NCBI RefSeq assembly: GCF_003353055.1
Contig: NZ_QKWJ01000003.1
Coordinates: 186,001 to 250,000, forward strand
DNA length: 64,000 nt
Direction: 5' to 3'
Origin: Cupriavidus lacunae
GTDB taxonomy: Bacteria > Pseudomonadota > Gammaproteobacteria > Burkholderiales > Burkholderiaceae
Positions 31,598-41,402 of this stretch are shown piece after piece. Positions within the stretch are counted from its first letter, which is position 1, and every line of letters starts with the position of its first letter. Below the pieces are notes generated by a model. That model saw only the letters and a program-made list of their open reading frames with translations. It searched no databases and was not told the DNA's origin. Position numbers and translations under genes: made by a program.

Positions 31598-32484
31598 ACC
31601 ACGCCATGCGCCGCAGCCATCCCCTGCCCCCGCCCGAACTGCGCGACTGCCCCGCGCCGGCCAAGCTCAACCTGTTCCTGCACGTGACCGGCCGCCGCGC
31701 CGACGGCTACCACACGCTGCAGACCGTGTTCCAGCTGGTCGACTGGTGCGACACGCTGCATTTCCGGCGCCGCGAAGACGGCGTGGTCGCGCGTGTCACC
31801 GAGGTGCCCGGCGTGCCGGCCGAGACCGACCTGGTGGTGCGCGCCGCGCGCGCGCTGCAGGCCGCCACCGGCACCACCTTCGGCGCCGATATCGCCATCG
31901 ACAAGGTGCTGCCGATGGGCGGCGGGATCGGCGGCGGCTCGTCCGATGCCGCCACTACGCTGCTGGCGCTGAACCACCTGTGGGGACTGGGCCTGAAGCG
32001 CGCCGAGCTGATGCGCATCGGCCTGGCGCTGGGCGCGGACGTGCCTGTGTTCGTGCTCGGCGAGAACGCCTTCGCGCAAGGCATCGGCGAGGACCTGACG
32101 CCGGTCGAGTTGCCCGACAGCTGGTTCGTGGTTATCCACCCGAAACAGCATGTCCCCACCGCTGAAATTTTTTCGGACGAGTGCTTGACAAGGGATACGC
32201 CCCTCTCCATAATTGCGGTCTTCGCTGCTCGCACAAACAAATTCGATTTCGGTCGCAACGACCTGGAACCGATAGCAACAGCGAAGTTCGGCGAAGTCGC
32301 CCGAGCCCTGACATGGCTGAAGCAACATAATCAGCATGCCAGGATGACCGGATCCGGAGCCTGCGTGTTTGCGCGTTTTCCAGACGCAATAACGGCGCAG
32401 AAGGTTTTGGAAAGGTTGCCTCCCGAGTGGGATGGCAGGTGTGTGCGCAGTCTGGCACGTCACCCGCTCGCAGCGCTCGCGTAG
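31594..32484 (+). CDS. ispE: 4-diphosphocytidyl-2-C-methyl-D-erythritol kinase
   Basis: GHMP-family kinase of the MEP isoprenoid pathway. It has 296 residues. [21 protein letters not shown] is the N-terminal motif and [15 protein letters not shown] (about 104-118) the ATP loop. [13 protein letters not shown] is the third motif. The last ~105 codons are less GC-rich and use codons rare in the first half (ATA, AGG, TTG, TTT). This part contains a near-consensus promoter reading toward tRNA-Gln. The start overlaps lolB by four bases. Confidence 0.96.
   Translation: MNHAMRRSHPLPPPELRDCPAPAKLNLFLHVTGRRADGYHTLQTVFQLVDWCDTLHFRRREDGVVARVTEVPGVPAETDLVVRAARALQAATGTTFGADIAIDKVLPMGGGIGGGSSDAATTLLALNHLWGLGLKRAELMRIGLALGADVPVFVLGENAFAQGIGEDLTPVELPDSWFVVIHPKQHVPTAEIFSDECLTRDTPLSIIAVFAARTNKFDFGRNDLEPIATAKFGEVARALTWLKQHNQHARMTGSGACVFARFPDAITAQKVLERLPPEWDGRCVRSLARHPLAALA
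32185..32213 (+). promoter_or_regulatory. Near-consensus sigma-70 promoter inside ispE
   Basis: TTGACA (32185-32190), a 17-bp spacer, CATAAT (32208-32213): perfect -35, 5/6 -10, ideal spacing. It points toward tRNA-Gln and prs; predicted transcription start is about 32220. Confidence 0.7.
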
Positions 32485-32544
32485 CAAGTTTTTCGTTCGG
32501 CGAGGTACGGCAGTCTGGTACCACGATGAACGGCCCGGTTGTGT

Positions 32545-32621
32545 AGGGGAGTCGCCAAGTTGGTCAAGGCACCGGATTTTGATTCCGGCATTCGAAGGTT
32601 CGAATCCTTCTTCCCCTGCCA
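32545..32621 (+). tRNA. tRNA-Gln(TTG)
   Basis: A 77-base cloverleaf including encoded CCA. The acceptor stem AGGGGAG pairs with TTCCCCT (one G-T). The anticodon stem CCGGA/TCCGG encloses loop TTTTGAT with anticodon TTG at 32579-32581. The T arm GAAGG-TTCGAAT-CCTTC is intact. The sequence closely follows E. coli tRNA-Gln. It lies between ispE and prs, a common betaproteobacterial arrangement. Confidence 0.97.
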
Positions 32622-32659
32622 TTACATTCCTATAGTGTCCTTACGGACCCTCAGTATCA

Positions 32660-32680
32660 GTCACCGGCTTTGCCGGTGAC
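32660..32680. other. Perfect hairpin in the prs leader
   Basis: GTCACCGGC, loop TTT, GCCGGTGAC, lying between tRNA-Gln and prs. No T-tract follows. It may mark RNA processing or 5' stability in a tRNA-prs transcript. Confidence 0.45.
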
Positions 32681-32715
32681 GCCAAGCTCCCCCAGCAGCA
32701 AGACAGGTGCCCCGA

Positions 32716-33669
32716 ATGAGCAGCGAAGGCTTGATGGTATTTACCGGCAACGCCAACCCCAAACTCGCGGAGGCTGTCGTACAGCACCTCGGCATTCCGC
32801 TAGGGAAGGCACTCGTTGGCCGTTTCTCCGACGGCGAAGTTCAGGTTGACATCCAGGAAAACGTTCGCGGCAAGCACGTCATCGTGCTGCAGTCCACCTG
32901 CGCGCCGACCAACGACAACCTGATGGAACTGATGGTGATGGTCGATGCGCTCAAGCGCGCCTCGGCACGCAGCATCACCGCCGCCATGCCCTACTTCGGC
33001 TATGCCCGCCAGGACCGCCGCCCGCGTTCGGCGCGCGTGGCGATCTCGGCCAAGGTCGTGGCCAACATGCTGGAAGTCGCCGGCGTCGAGCGCGTGCTGA
33101 CGATGGACCTGCATGCCGACCAGATCCAGGGCTTCTTCGATATCCCCGTCGACAACATCTACGCTTCGCCGGTTCTGCTGGGCGACCTGCGCGAGAAGAA
33201 CTACGGCGACCTGCTGGTGGTGTCGCCGGACGTCGGCGGCGTGGTCCGTGCCCGCGCGCTGGCCAAGGAACTGAACTGCGACCTGGCGATCATCGACAAG
33301 CGTCGTCCCAAGGCCAACGTGGCCGAGGTGATGAACATCATCGGTGAAGTCGACGGCCGCAACTGCGTCATCATGGACGACATGATCGACACCGGCGGCA
33401 CGCTGTGCAAGGCCGCCCAGGTGCTGAAGGAGCGCGGCGCGCTGAAGGTCTTCGCCTACTGCACGCATCCCGTGCTGTCGGGCGGCGCGGCGGCCCGCAT
33501 TGCGGACTCGGCGCTGGACGAAGTGGTGGTGTGCGACACCATTCCGCTGTCCGAAGAAGCCGCCAAATGCACCAAGATCCGTCAGCTCTCGACCGCCCCG
33601 CTGCTGGCCGAGACTTTCACCCGTATCGTCAAGGGCGACTCGATCATGTCGCTGTTTGCGGGTTCCTGA
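32716..33669 (+). CDS. prs: Ribose-phosphate pyrophosphokinase
   Basis: Makes PRPP from ribose 5-phosphate and ATP, feeding nucleotides, histidine, tryptophan and NAD. It has 317 residues. The PRPP-synthase signature [17 protein letters not shown] and the PRPP-binding loop [13 protein letters not shown] are clear, as is [13 protein letters not shown] in the ATP site. The ATG at 32716 ([11 protein letters not shown]) gives the usual N-terminus; a GTG three codons earlier is possible. It is followed by rplY. Confidence 0.97.
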   Translation: MSSEGLMVFTGNANPKLAEAVVQHLGIPLGKALVGRFSDGEVQVDIQENVRGKHVIVLQSTCAPTNDNLMELMVMVDALKRASARSITAAMPYFGYARQDRRPRSARVAISAKVVANMLEVAGVERVLTMDLHADQIQGFFDIPVDNIYASPVLLGDLREKNYGDLLVVSPDVGGVVRARALAKELNCDLAIIDKRRPKANVAEVMNIIGEVDGRNCVIMDDMIDTGGTLCKAAQVLKERGALKVFAYCTHPVLSGGAAARIADSALDEVVVCDTIPLSEEAAKCTKIRQLSTAPLLAETFTRIVKGDSIMSLFAGS

Positions 33670-33690
33670 TAGAATTTAAAGCTTTATTGC

Positions 33691-33717
33691 GTTGATCGCC
33701 GTTTTTTAGCGGTCAAC
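33691..33717. other. Hairpin in the rplY leader
   Basis: GTTGATCGC pairs with GCGGTCAAC (one T-G pair) around a 9-base T-rich loop, about 85 bases before rplY and about 20 after prs. There is no T-tract after the stem. It may be an autoregulatory leader structure; unproven. Confidence 0.35.
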
Positions 33718-33801
33718 GTGACTTGATCGGCGCATATTTTTCCGTTTGCGCCGCAACGAGGCTGTCTGGTCGCGGACAGCCTTCTTACTTTTGGAGTCAT
33801 C

Positions 33802-34419
33802 ATGAAAGTTGTCGCTTTCGAGCGTAGCGTACAGGGAACGGGTGCGAGCCGCCGCCTGCGCAATTCGGGCAAGACCCCCGGCATCATCTACGGCGGCGCC
33901 GCCGAGCCGAAGATGATCGAACTGGATCACAACGCCCTGTGGCACGCCCTGAAGAAGGAAGCGTTCCACTCGTCGATCCTGGACCTGGAAGTTGCCGGCA
34001 AGAGCGAACAGGCCCTGCTGCGTGCATTCCAGATGCACCCGTTCAAGCCGCTGGTGCTGCACGTCGATTTCCAGCGCGTGTCGGCCAACGACAAGATCCA
34101 CGTCAAGGTGCCCCTGCACTTCATGAACCAGGAAACCGCTCCTGGCGTGAAGCTGGGCCACGGCATCGTCAACCACATCGTGAACGACCTGGAAGTGTCG
34201 TGCCTGCCGGCCGACCTGCCCGAGTTCATCGAAGTGGACCTGGCCGCCGTCGAACTGAACCAGACCGTCCACCTGTCGGACATCAAGCTGCCGAAGGGCG
34301 TGACCGTGATCACCCACGGTGACGACAACCCGGCCGTCGCCAGCATCTCGCAACCGGCTGGCGCCGTGTCGGAAGCTGCCGAAGGCGGCGAAGCCGCTGG
34401 CGAAACGCCGGCTGCCTAA
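33802..34419 (+). CDS. rplY: 50S ribosomal protein L25, long (Ctc) form
   Basis: Binds 5S rRNA in the large subunit. It has 205 residues, the long CTC-type with an N-terminal L25 domain ([32 protein letters not shown]) and a C-terminal beta domain (about 95-185). A low-complexity Ala/Gly/Glu tail ends the protein. A TTGGAG-containing leader precedes the ATG. The prs-rplY-pth order is conserved. An intrinsic terminator follows. Confidence 0.96.
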   Translation: MKVVAFERSVQGTGASRRLRNSGKTPGIIYGGAAEPKMIELDHNALWHALKKEAFHSSILDLEVAGKSEQALLRAFQMHPFKPLVLHVDFQRVSANDKIHVKVPLHFMNQETAPGVKLGHGIVNHIVNDLEVSCLPADLPEFIEVDLAAVELNQTVHLSDIKLPKGVTVITHGDDNPAVASISQPAGAVSEAAEGGEAAGETPAA

Positions 34420-34460
34420 GCTGCAGCAGCGGTTGCGGCCCGCGGGCCGCGCCACGAAGA

Positions 34461-34488
34461 AACCGCCGCTCTTGCGGCGGTTTTTTTT
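34461..34488 (+). terminator. Intrinsic terminator after rplY
   Basis: AACCGCCGC, loop TCTT, GCGGCGGTT, then a run of seven more T residues. It ends about 80 bases before pth, which suggests pth has its own promoter or depends on readthrough. Confidence 0.92.
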
Positions 34489-34570
34489 CGCCCGGCAAGC
34501 CGTCTGCCGGTTTTTCGGTATCCTTGGCGCCTGTGGCGCAGCCCTGCGCGCCAACGACACAGTCAAACGC

Positions 34571-35167
34571 ATGATCAAGCTCATCGTCGGCCTCGGCAAT
34601 CCCGGTGCGGAGTACGAGGCCACCCGACACAACGCCGGCTTCTGGCTGGTGGACCAGCTGGCCCGCATGGGCGGCACCACGATGCGCGTGGAAGGCCGCT
34701 TCCACGGCCTGGCCGCGCGCGCGCGGCTGTGGGACCAGGACATCTGGCTGCTCAAGCCGTCGACCTTCATGAACCGCTCCGGGCTGGCCGTGGTGTCGCT
34801 GGCGCGCTTCTACAAAATCCTGCCCGACGAGATCGTGGTCGCGCATGACGAGATGGACCTGCCGGCGGGCGCCGCCAAGCTCAAGCGCGGCGGCGGCGCG
34901 GGCGGCCACAACGGCCTGAAGGACATTTCGGCCCACCTGACCACGCAGGACTACTGGCGCCTGCGCCTGGGCGTGGGCCATCCGCGCAACGCCCCCGGCG
35001 GCGCCGGTACCGGCCGCGAGGACGTGGTCAATTTCGTGCTCAAGCCGCCGCGGCGCGAGGAACAGGAAGCCATCGACGCCGCCATCGACCGCTGCATCGA
35101 CCCGCTCGGCCTGCTGGCACGCGGCGATGCCGAGCGCGCCATGGCGCAGTTGCATACCACGCGCTGA
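34571..35167 (+). CDS. pth: Peptidyl-tRNA hydrolase
   Basis: Recycles peptidyl-tRNA released during abortive translation. It has 198 residues. The active-site motif is LGNPGAEYEATRHNAG with catalytic His20 and Asn21; KPSTFMNRSGLAV and HDEMDLPAG are conserved. The ATG at 34571 is set by the MIKLIVGLGNPG start; the frame extends upstream through the rplY terminator without meaning. It ends facing the ferredoxin gene across a bidirectional terminator. Confidence 0.97.
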   Translation: MIKLIVGLGNPGAEYEATRHNAGFWLVDQLARMGGTTMRVEGRFHGLAARARLWDQDIWLLKPSTFMNRSGLAVVSLARFYKILPDEIVVAHDEMDLPAGAAKLKRGGGAGGHNGLKDISAHLTTQDYWRLRLGVGHPRNAPGGAGTGREDVVNFVLKPPRREEQEAIDAAIDRCIDPLGLLARGDAERAMAQLHTTR

Positions 35168-35240
35168 TCGACAGGCCCAGCCACGCAAGCCGATGGGGGC
35201 GTAACCGCGCAGTATTGCAGGCAGTACCTGTTGCAACCGG

Positions 35241-35284
35241 GAAAAAACAAAACCCCCGTCACCTTGCGGTGCCGGGGGTTTTTT
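35241..35284. terminator. Bidirectional intrinsic terminator between pth and the ferredoxin gene
   Basis: Stem AACCCCCG/CGGGGGTT with an inner CACC/GGTG extension. TTTTTT follows on the plus strand; on the minus strand the A-rich left flank reads as TTTTGTTTTTTC. It serves both convergent genes. Confidence 0.92.
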
Positions 35285-35305
35285 GCCTGGCTGAAGCTGC
35301 CGGAT

Positions 35306-36231
<926 letters not shown>

Positions 36232-36299
36232 CTAAATGCGCCACTTGGAAGTCGCCCGGCGCACCGTTTTGCGGCAGTGCAGCTAAGAAGCCGTTGCTA

Positions 36300-36362
36300 A
36301 ATGAGGAAGGGGACCTTCCCCATTTTGGAACCGGGATCCCCGAGCGAAGCCCCGGAACGGTG
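36300..36362 (-). other. Tandem hairpins after rsmD
   Basis: Just downstream of rsmD (minus strand) are a G/C-rich foldback around GGGGCTTCGCTCGGGG and then GGAAGG/CCTTCC followed by TCATTT. Together they resemble a weak terminator; a small processed RNA cannot be excluded. The coaD promoter should lie between here and 36121. Confidence 0.4.
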
Positions 36363-36364
36363 AA

Positions 36365-37012
36365 TCAGCCGGCGCCGTTGCCCGGCACGCGGTGCTGCAG
36401 CAGGTGGAAATGCACCGCGCCGGCACGCGCGTAGCGCACGATCTCGAGTGATGCCGGCACGGGCGCGTCGGCACCGCTCAGCGCGTGGTCGGTCTCGACA
36501 TAGACCGCGCCGCCGGGGCGCGACAGCCGTGCCGCGTGTTCCAGCGCGGGTCCGATCCAGTCCTGGGCAAACGGCGGGTCCAGGAAGACCACGTCGAAGC
36601 TGGCATCGGGCAGCTGCGCGGCAATGGCGAAGGCATCGCCCTGCATCACGCGCACCTGGGCCGCGTCGAGCCGGTACTGGTTGTCGCGCAACTGCTTGGC
36701 CACGCGCGCATTGAACTCGACCAGTGTCACAGCGGCCGCACCGCGCGAGGCGGCTTCGAAGCCAAGCGCGCCGGAGCCCGCGAACAGGTCCAGGCATTCC
36801 AGCCCGGACAGGTCCTGGCCGAGCCAGTTGAAGAGCGTCTCGCGCACGCGGTCGGGCGTGGGGCGCAGGCCCTGGGCGTCGGGAACGGGCAGCAGGGTGC
36901 GCTTCCAGCGGCCGCCGATGATGCGGACCTGGGAAGGTGCCTGGCGCGGCACCGCGGAAACGGGAGGTCGCCCGCCAGTGGCGGGCGAAGGCAATCGGGA
37001 ACGCGAATTCAT
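36365..37012 (-). CDS. rsmD: 16S rRNA (guanine966-N2)-methyltransferase
   Basis: SAM-dependent methyltransferase of the small ribosomal subunit. It has 215 residues. The SAM loop is LDLFAGSGALGFEA and the catalytic motif is FLDPPF. QVRIIGGRWKRTLLPVPDAQGLRPTPDRVRETLFNWL is the family N-terminal motif. The ~35-residue Ser/Pro-rich N-terminus from the ATG at 37012 is longer than usual; the true start may be internal. It follows the M16 peptidase genes on the same strand. Confidence 0.94.
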   Translation of the reverse strand: MNSRSRLPSPATGGRPPVSAVPRQAPSQVRIIGGRWKRTLLPVPDAQGLRPTPDRVRETLFNWLGQDLSGLECLDLFAGSGALGFEAASRGAAAVTLVEFNARVAKQLRDNQYRLDAAQVRVMQGDAFAIAAQLPDASFDVVFLDPPFAQDWIGPALEHAARLSRPGGAVYVETDHALSGADAPVPASLEIVRYARAGAVHFHLLQHRVPGNGAG

Positions 37013-37061
37013 GCCGTGATTGTAGAGCCTCTGGGCCGGTCCGCCGCAGGCGACGCCGACA

Positions 37062-38447
37062 TCACTGCCCGGCCGCGGTCGCGGGAGCCGGCGCAACCGG
37101 GCCGCCGACGATCACCGTCGCCATGCCGTCCGGGTGCACATGGCGCTGGAAGGCCGCCTTGACCTGTTCGCGCGTGACCTTGCCGATCTGCGCGGTCCAG
37201 GTGTCCAGGTAATCCAGCGGCATCCCGTACCAGCCGATATTGGCCACGTTGGTCAGCAGCTTGCGGTTGTTGTCGATGCGCAGCGGGAAACCGTTGATCA
37301 GGTTGTCCTTGGCCGCGCGCAGCTCCTTGTCGGTCGGGCCCTCGGCGACAAAGCGTGCCAGCACCTGGCGCACCAGCGCCAGCGCCTCGTTGGTCTGCGC
37401 CTTCTTGGTCTGCAGGCTGATGCCGAACGGCCCCGGCTGCTTGGACGGCGCGAAGTAGCTGTCCACGCCGTAGGTCAGGCCGCGCTTCTCGCGCACCTCG
37501 TCGGTCAGGCGCGAGCTGAAGCCGCCGCCGCCCAGCACGTAGTTGCCCACCAGCAGCGCAAAATAATCAGGGTCGCCCCGCGCGATGGACGGCTGGCCGA
37601 TCGCCACGCTGGCCTGCTGCGCCGGGTGCGGCATGCGCTGCTCGCTGGGCGCGATCTTCAGGCGCACCTGCGGCATCGCCGGCGCCGCGCTGCCCGGCGG
37701 CAGGCCGCGCGTGAGCTGCTCGGCAATGGCCTCGGCCTGCTTGCGGTCGACCGCGCCGATCAGCGTCACCACCGCGCGCTGCGCGCCGTAGTTGTCGCGC
37801 CAGAACTTGACGATGTCATCGCGCTGGATCGACGTCACACTGTCCGGGGTCGCGGCCACGCCATAGGGATGGTCGGGATACATGGCCTTGGCCAACGCCT
37901 TGTCGGCCATCACGCCGGGCTTGGCATCGGCTTCGCGGATGGCGGTGATCAGCCGCTGCTTCTCGCGCGCGACCACGGCGTCCGGATAGGTCGGCGCCTT
38001 GATCAGCTGCGCGGCCAGCGCGACGGACTGGTCCAGCTCCGGCTGGGCGGTCAGCGTGCGCAGCCCGATGCCGCCGCGGTCGCCGCCCGCCGCGCCGCCA
38101 AAGGCGGCACCGGTATCGGCAAAGGCGTCGGCGACCTTCGCTTCATCGCGCGCCGGCTGGCCGTCCTGCGCCGCGGCGCCCTTGTCCAGCAGCGCGGCCG
38201 TCAGCGTGGCCAGCCCGGCCTTGCCCGGCGGGTCATAGCGGCTGCCGGCGTCGAAGTCGATATTGACGTCGAGCATCGGGATCGACGGGCTGTGCACGAA
38301 GAACACCTGGGCGCCGGTGGAAGCGGTCCAGTGCTCGATCGGGATCGCAGCCTGCGCCAGTTGCGCGGCCAACAGCATGGCCGCGCCCAGTGCAGCGCCG
38401 GCGAACTTGCGCAGCGCACGCTGCGGTGTGGTGTCGTATTCAGTCAT
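37062..38447 (-). CDS. M16-family peptidase-like protein lacking the zinc motif
   Basis: A 461-residue exported protein with a signal peptide ending near AQAA at about residue 34. It has the M16 two-domain fold, but the zinc motif HxxEH is absent: the matching segment reads KAGLATLTAALLDKG. The C-terminal R/Y pair is kept (RLTDEVREKRGLTYGVDSYF). By analogy with mitochondrial MPP-alpha and other M16C pairs it is likely the non-catalytic partner of the upstream protease. It starts 9 bp after that gene ends. Confidence 0.88.
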   Translation of the reverse strand: MTEYDTTPQRALRKFAGAALGAAMLLAAQLAQAAIPIEHWTASTGAQVFFVHSPSIPMLDVNIDFDAGSRYDPPGKAGLATLTAALLDKGAAAQDGQPARDEAKVADAFADTGAAFGGAAGGDRGGIGLRTLTAQPELDQSVALAAQLIKAPTYPDAVVAREKQRLITAIREADAKPGVMADKALAKAMYPDHPYGVAATPDSVTSIQRDDIVKFWRDNYGAQRAVVTLIGAVDRKQAEAIAEQLTRGLPPGSAAPAMPQVRLKIAPSEQRMPHPAQQASVAIGQPSIARGDPDYFALLVGNYVLGGGGFSSRLTDEVREKRGLTYGVDSYFAPSKQPGPFGISLQTKKAQTNEALALVRQVLARFVAEGPTDKELRAAKDNLINGFPLRIDNNRKLLTNVANIGWYGMPLDYLDTWTAQIGKVTREQVKAAFQRHVHPDGMATVIVGGPVAPAPATAAGQ

Positions 38448-38456
38448 CGCCTTTCC

Positions 38457-40004
38457 TCAGTGGCGCAGGCCTGCCGGGGCCTGGGACTTGGGCTTGTTCG
38501 GATCGATCGGCTGCGGCACCAGCGTGGCCACGGTCAGGTTGTCGTCGTTGAAATACCTGGCGGCGACGGCCTGCACCTGCTCCGGCGTGACGGCCTTGAT
38601 CTTGTCGAGCATGCGGTCGATCTGGCGCCAGGAGATCTCCGAGATCTCCGAGACGCCGATCTCCATGCCCTGCCCGAACACCGAATCGCGCTTGTAGATC
38701 TGGCCAGCCACCACCTGCGCCTTGACGCGCTTGAGCTCTTCCGGCGAAACGCCCTCCTTGGCGATGCGCTGGATCTCGGCGCGCAGCGCGCGCTCGATCT
38801 CGTCGGTGTTGTGGCCCGCGGCCGGCGTGCCGTCGAGCACGAACAGCGACTCGCCGCGGTTGATGCTGTCGTAGCCGACATTGACGTCGTCGGCCAGGCG
38901 CTGTTCGCGCACCAGTTCGCGCGTCAGGCGTGCGTTGTCGTAGCCGTTGAGCACGGCCGACAGCACCTCCAGCGCATAGGGATCGACGTCCTTCTCGACA
39001 TCGTGCAGGCGCGGCGCCTTGTAGGCCATCACCATGTACTGGTTCTCGGCCGGCGCCTTGACCCAGATGCGCTTGATGCCCTTCTGCACCGGCTCTTCCT
39101 GGTCCTTGCGCAGCGGCAGCGTGCGCGGCCTGAGCTTGCCGTAGTAGCGCTCGGCCAGCGCGCGCACTTCCTCGGCCTTGACGTCGCCGGTGACGATCAC
39201 CATGGCGTTGTTGGGCACGTACCAGTGGCCGTACCAGTCCTTGACATCGTCCACGCGCATATTGACCAGGTCGTCCATCCAGCCGATCACCGGGTGGCGG
39301 TAGGCTGCGGCGGTGTAGACCGTGGCCAGCAACTGCTCGTAGACGGTGCCGCGCGCGGAGTCGTCGGTGCGCAGGCGGCGCTCTTCCATCACCACCTTCA
39401 TCTCGCGCTCGAACTCGTCCTTGGTGATGATAAGGTTGGCCATGCGGTCGGCCTCCAGCTCCATCATCCTGGGCAGGTACTGCTTGCCGATCTGCTGGTA
39501 GTACATGGTGAAGTCGCGGTTGGTCATGGCGTTCTCTCGCCCGCCCAGCGCCGCCACCTGCTTGGAGAACTCGCCCACGCCGACCTTGGGCGTGCCCTTG
39601 AACATCATGTGCTCGAGCATGTGGGCCACGCCCGTGGTGCCGCTGACCTCGTCGATGCCGCCCACGCGGTACCAGATCTGGTGCGCCACCGTGGGGGCGC
39701 GGTGGTCTTCCTTGACGATCAGCCGCAGCCCGTTGGACAGGCGGTATTCGGTCGTGCCTTGTGCGGTCGCACCGGCCATGGCGGTCTGCGTGCCAGGCCT
39801 CGACGAGGCCACGGCTTCCTGCGCCCCCGCCGGCATCGCCCACGGCAGCAAGGCCAGCAGCAGCGTGGGAATGACTCGCTGCGCAAGTCGCGCGGCGCGG
39901 GCAGGAAGCGGTTGGGAAGATGCTGCGTGGCGTTGGATGCGCGTTTGGGCCCAGGCCTTGGTGCCTTGTGCGCCCGCTGCGGTCAGGACAGCGCAATGGT
40001 TCAT
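38457..40004 (-). CDS. M16-family zinc protease, catalytic partner
   Basis: A 515-residue exported metallopeptidase. A signal sequence near residues 43-62 (RVIPTLLLALLPWAMPAGAQ) implies the true start may be downstream of the ATG used at 40004. The zinc motif HMLEH (His128, Glu131, His132) is complete and an EEReR-like third ligand region follows about 76 residues later. A periplasmic heterodimer with the next gene is likely. The substrate is unknown. It is divergent from ftsY. Confidence 0.9.
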   Translation of the reverse strand: MNHCAVLTAAGAQGTKAWAQTRIQRHAASSQPLPARAARLAQRVIPTLLLALLPWAMPAGAQEAVASSRPGTQTAMAGATAQGTTEYRLSNGLRLIVKEDHRAPTVAHQIWYRVGGIDEVSGTTGVAHMLEHMMFKGTPKVGVGEFSKQVAALGGRENAMTNRDFTMYYQQIGKQYLPRMMELEADRMANLIITKDEFEREMKVVMEERRLRTDDSARGTVYEQLLATVYTAAAYRHPVIGWMDDLVNMRVDDVKDWYGHWYVPNNAMVIVTGDVKAEEVRALAERYYGKLRPRTLPLRKDQEEPVQKGIKRIWVKAPAENQYMVMAYKAPRLHDVEKDVDPYALEVLSAVLNGYDNARLTRELVREQRLADDVNVGYDSINRGESLFVLDGTPAAGHNTDEIERALRAEIQRIAKEGVSPEELKRVKAQVVAGQIYKRDSVFGQGMEIGVSEISEISWRQIDRMLDKIKAVTPEQVQAVAARYFNDDNLTVATLVPQPIDPNKPKSQAPAGLRH

Positions 40005-40220
40005 GCGACCCCGTCTGCTAGAATTTTGCCGATTGACTCACGTGCGCAAGACCGCGCGCATGAATCTCCCATGTAGCGAACTATACGCAATCGCCGGCCG
40101 GGACCACAACGGTTTCTCCCCAGCCACCGCGACGCCTGCGTAACCCATTGATTTATAACCGGTTGCCTGCTGGCATTGGCTGCCGCCAGGGTATCGCCCC
40201 GGTATTGACCCCATTCCCCA

Positions 40221-41330
40221 ATGTTTAGTTTCTGGAAGAAGCGCAAGGCCGAGCCCGCGCCCGTCGAGGCGCCAGCCCCTGCCCCCGCTCAGGTCGAGGT
40301 CCCCGCACCCGCTCCCGCGCCGGCCCCCACGCCTGTGCCAGTCCCGGCGCCCGTGGCGGCTCCGATCCCTGCGCCGGTGCCAGCCCCTGAGACGCTCGAA
40401 CTGGTGCCGCCACCCGCCCCCACCGCGGAATCGAAGCTGGGCTGGATGCAGCGCCTGCGTACCGGCCTGTCCAAGACCAGCCGCAACATCGGCACGCTGT
40501 TTGTCGGCGTCAAGGTCGACGAGGACCTGTTCGAAGAGCTGGAAACCGCGCTGCTGATGGCCGATGCCGGCGTCGAAGCCACCGAGTACCTGCTGGGTGA
40601 ACTGCGCAAGCGCGTCAAGGCCGAGCGCATCGAGACCGCTGAAGGCGTCAAGGCGGCGCTGCGCGAACTGCTGACCCAGTTGCTGCGCCCGCTGGAAAAG
40701 ACCATGGCGCTGGGCCGCGAGCAGCCGCTGGTGATGATGATCGCGGGCGTCAACGGCGCCGGCAAGACCACCAGCATCGGCAAGCTGTGCAAGCACTTCC
40801 AGAGTTATGACGAGAAGGTGCTGCTGGCCGCCGGCGACACCTTCCGCGCCGCCGCGCGCGAGCAACTGACGATCTGGGGCGAGCGCAACAACGTCACCGT
40901 GGTGGCGCAGGAAAGCGGCGACCCGGCGGCGGTGATCTTCGACGCCGTCAACGCGGCCAAGGCGCGCGGCATCGACATCGTCATGGCCGACACCGCCGGG
41001 CGCCTGCCGACGCAGCTGCACCTGATGGAAGAGCTCAAGAAGGTCAAGCGCGTGATCAGCAAAGCCATGCCGAGCGCGCCGCACGAGGTGCTGCTGGTGA
41101 TCGACGCCAATACCGGCCAGAACGCCCTGCAGCAAACCCGCGCCTTCGACGACGCGCTGGGCCTGACCGGGCTGATCGTGACCAAGCTCGACGGCACCGC
41201 CAAGGGCGGCATCCTGGCGGCGATCGCGCGCCAGCGCCCGGTGCCGGTCTACTTCATCGGCGTGGGCGAGAAGGTGGAAGACCTGCAGCCGTTCAAGGCG
41301 GATGAGTTCGCCGAGGCGCTGTTGGGGTAA
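40221..41330 (+). CDS. ftsY: Signal recognition particle receptor FtsY
   Basis: Docks SRP-ribosome complexes at the inner membrane. It has 369 residues. After the MFSFWKKRK basic start comes a Pro/Ala/Val-rich A domain of about 60 residues that is not acidic as in E. coli. The NG domain follows: P-loop GVNGAGKTT near 176-184, DTFRAAAREQL, DTAGRLPTQ and TKLDGTAKGG. It ends at a strong hairpin. E. coli places ftsE, ftsX and rpoH next; here rpoH is about 8 kb away. Confidence 0.97.
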   Translation: MFSFWKKRKAEPAPVEAPAPAPAQVEVPAPAPAPAPTPVPVPAPVAAPIPAPVPAPETLELVPPPAPTAESKLGWMQRLRTGLSKTSRNIGTLFVGVKVDEDLFEELETALLMADAGVEATEYLLGELRKRVKAERIETAEGVKAALRELLTQLLRPLEKTMALGREQPLVMMIAGVNGAGKTTSIGKLCKHFQSYDEKVLLAAGDTFRAAAREQLTIWGERNNVTVVAQESGDPAAVIFDAVNAAKARGIDIVMADTAGRLPTQLHLMEELKKVKRVISKAMPSAPHEVLLVIDANTGQNALQQTRAFDDALGLTGLIVTKLDGTAKGGILAAIARQRPVPVYFIGVGEKVEDLQPFKADEFAEALLG

Positions 41331-41350
41331 GCTCCCCGCACCGCGACAAT

Positions 41351-41383
41351 GCAAAACGCCCCGGCAATGCCGGGGCGTTTTGC
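41351..41383. terminator. Bidirectional terminator between ftsY and maiA
   Basis: Near-perfect palindrome: GCAAAACGCCCCGGCA, one base, TGCCGGGGCGTTTTGC. The T-rich arm (GTTTTGC) and A-rich arm (GCAAAAC) make it usable from both sides. Confidence 0.85.
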
Positions 41384-41402
41384 GTTGCGGTCCTGCCTGC
41401 GG

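Noticed and set aside
36290-36364. Small RNA gene between coaD and rsmD
   Set aside because: Hairpins are visible, but no promoter on either strand can be defined; a terminator or 3' end of rsmD explains them more simply.
37134-40076. 980-codon plus-strand frame across both M16 peptidase genes
   Set aside because: Low-complexity antisense translation; both M16 genes have clear signal peptides and conserved motifs on the minus strand.
40190-40220. CCCCATT just before ftsY as a sigma-32 -10 element
   Set aside because: It resembles the heat-shock -10, but it is only about 8 bases from the ATG and no CTTGAAA-like -35 is at the right distance.
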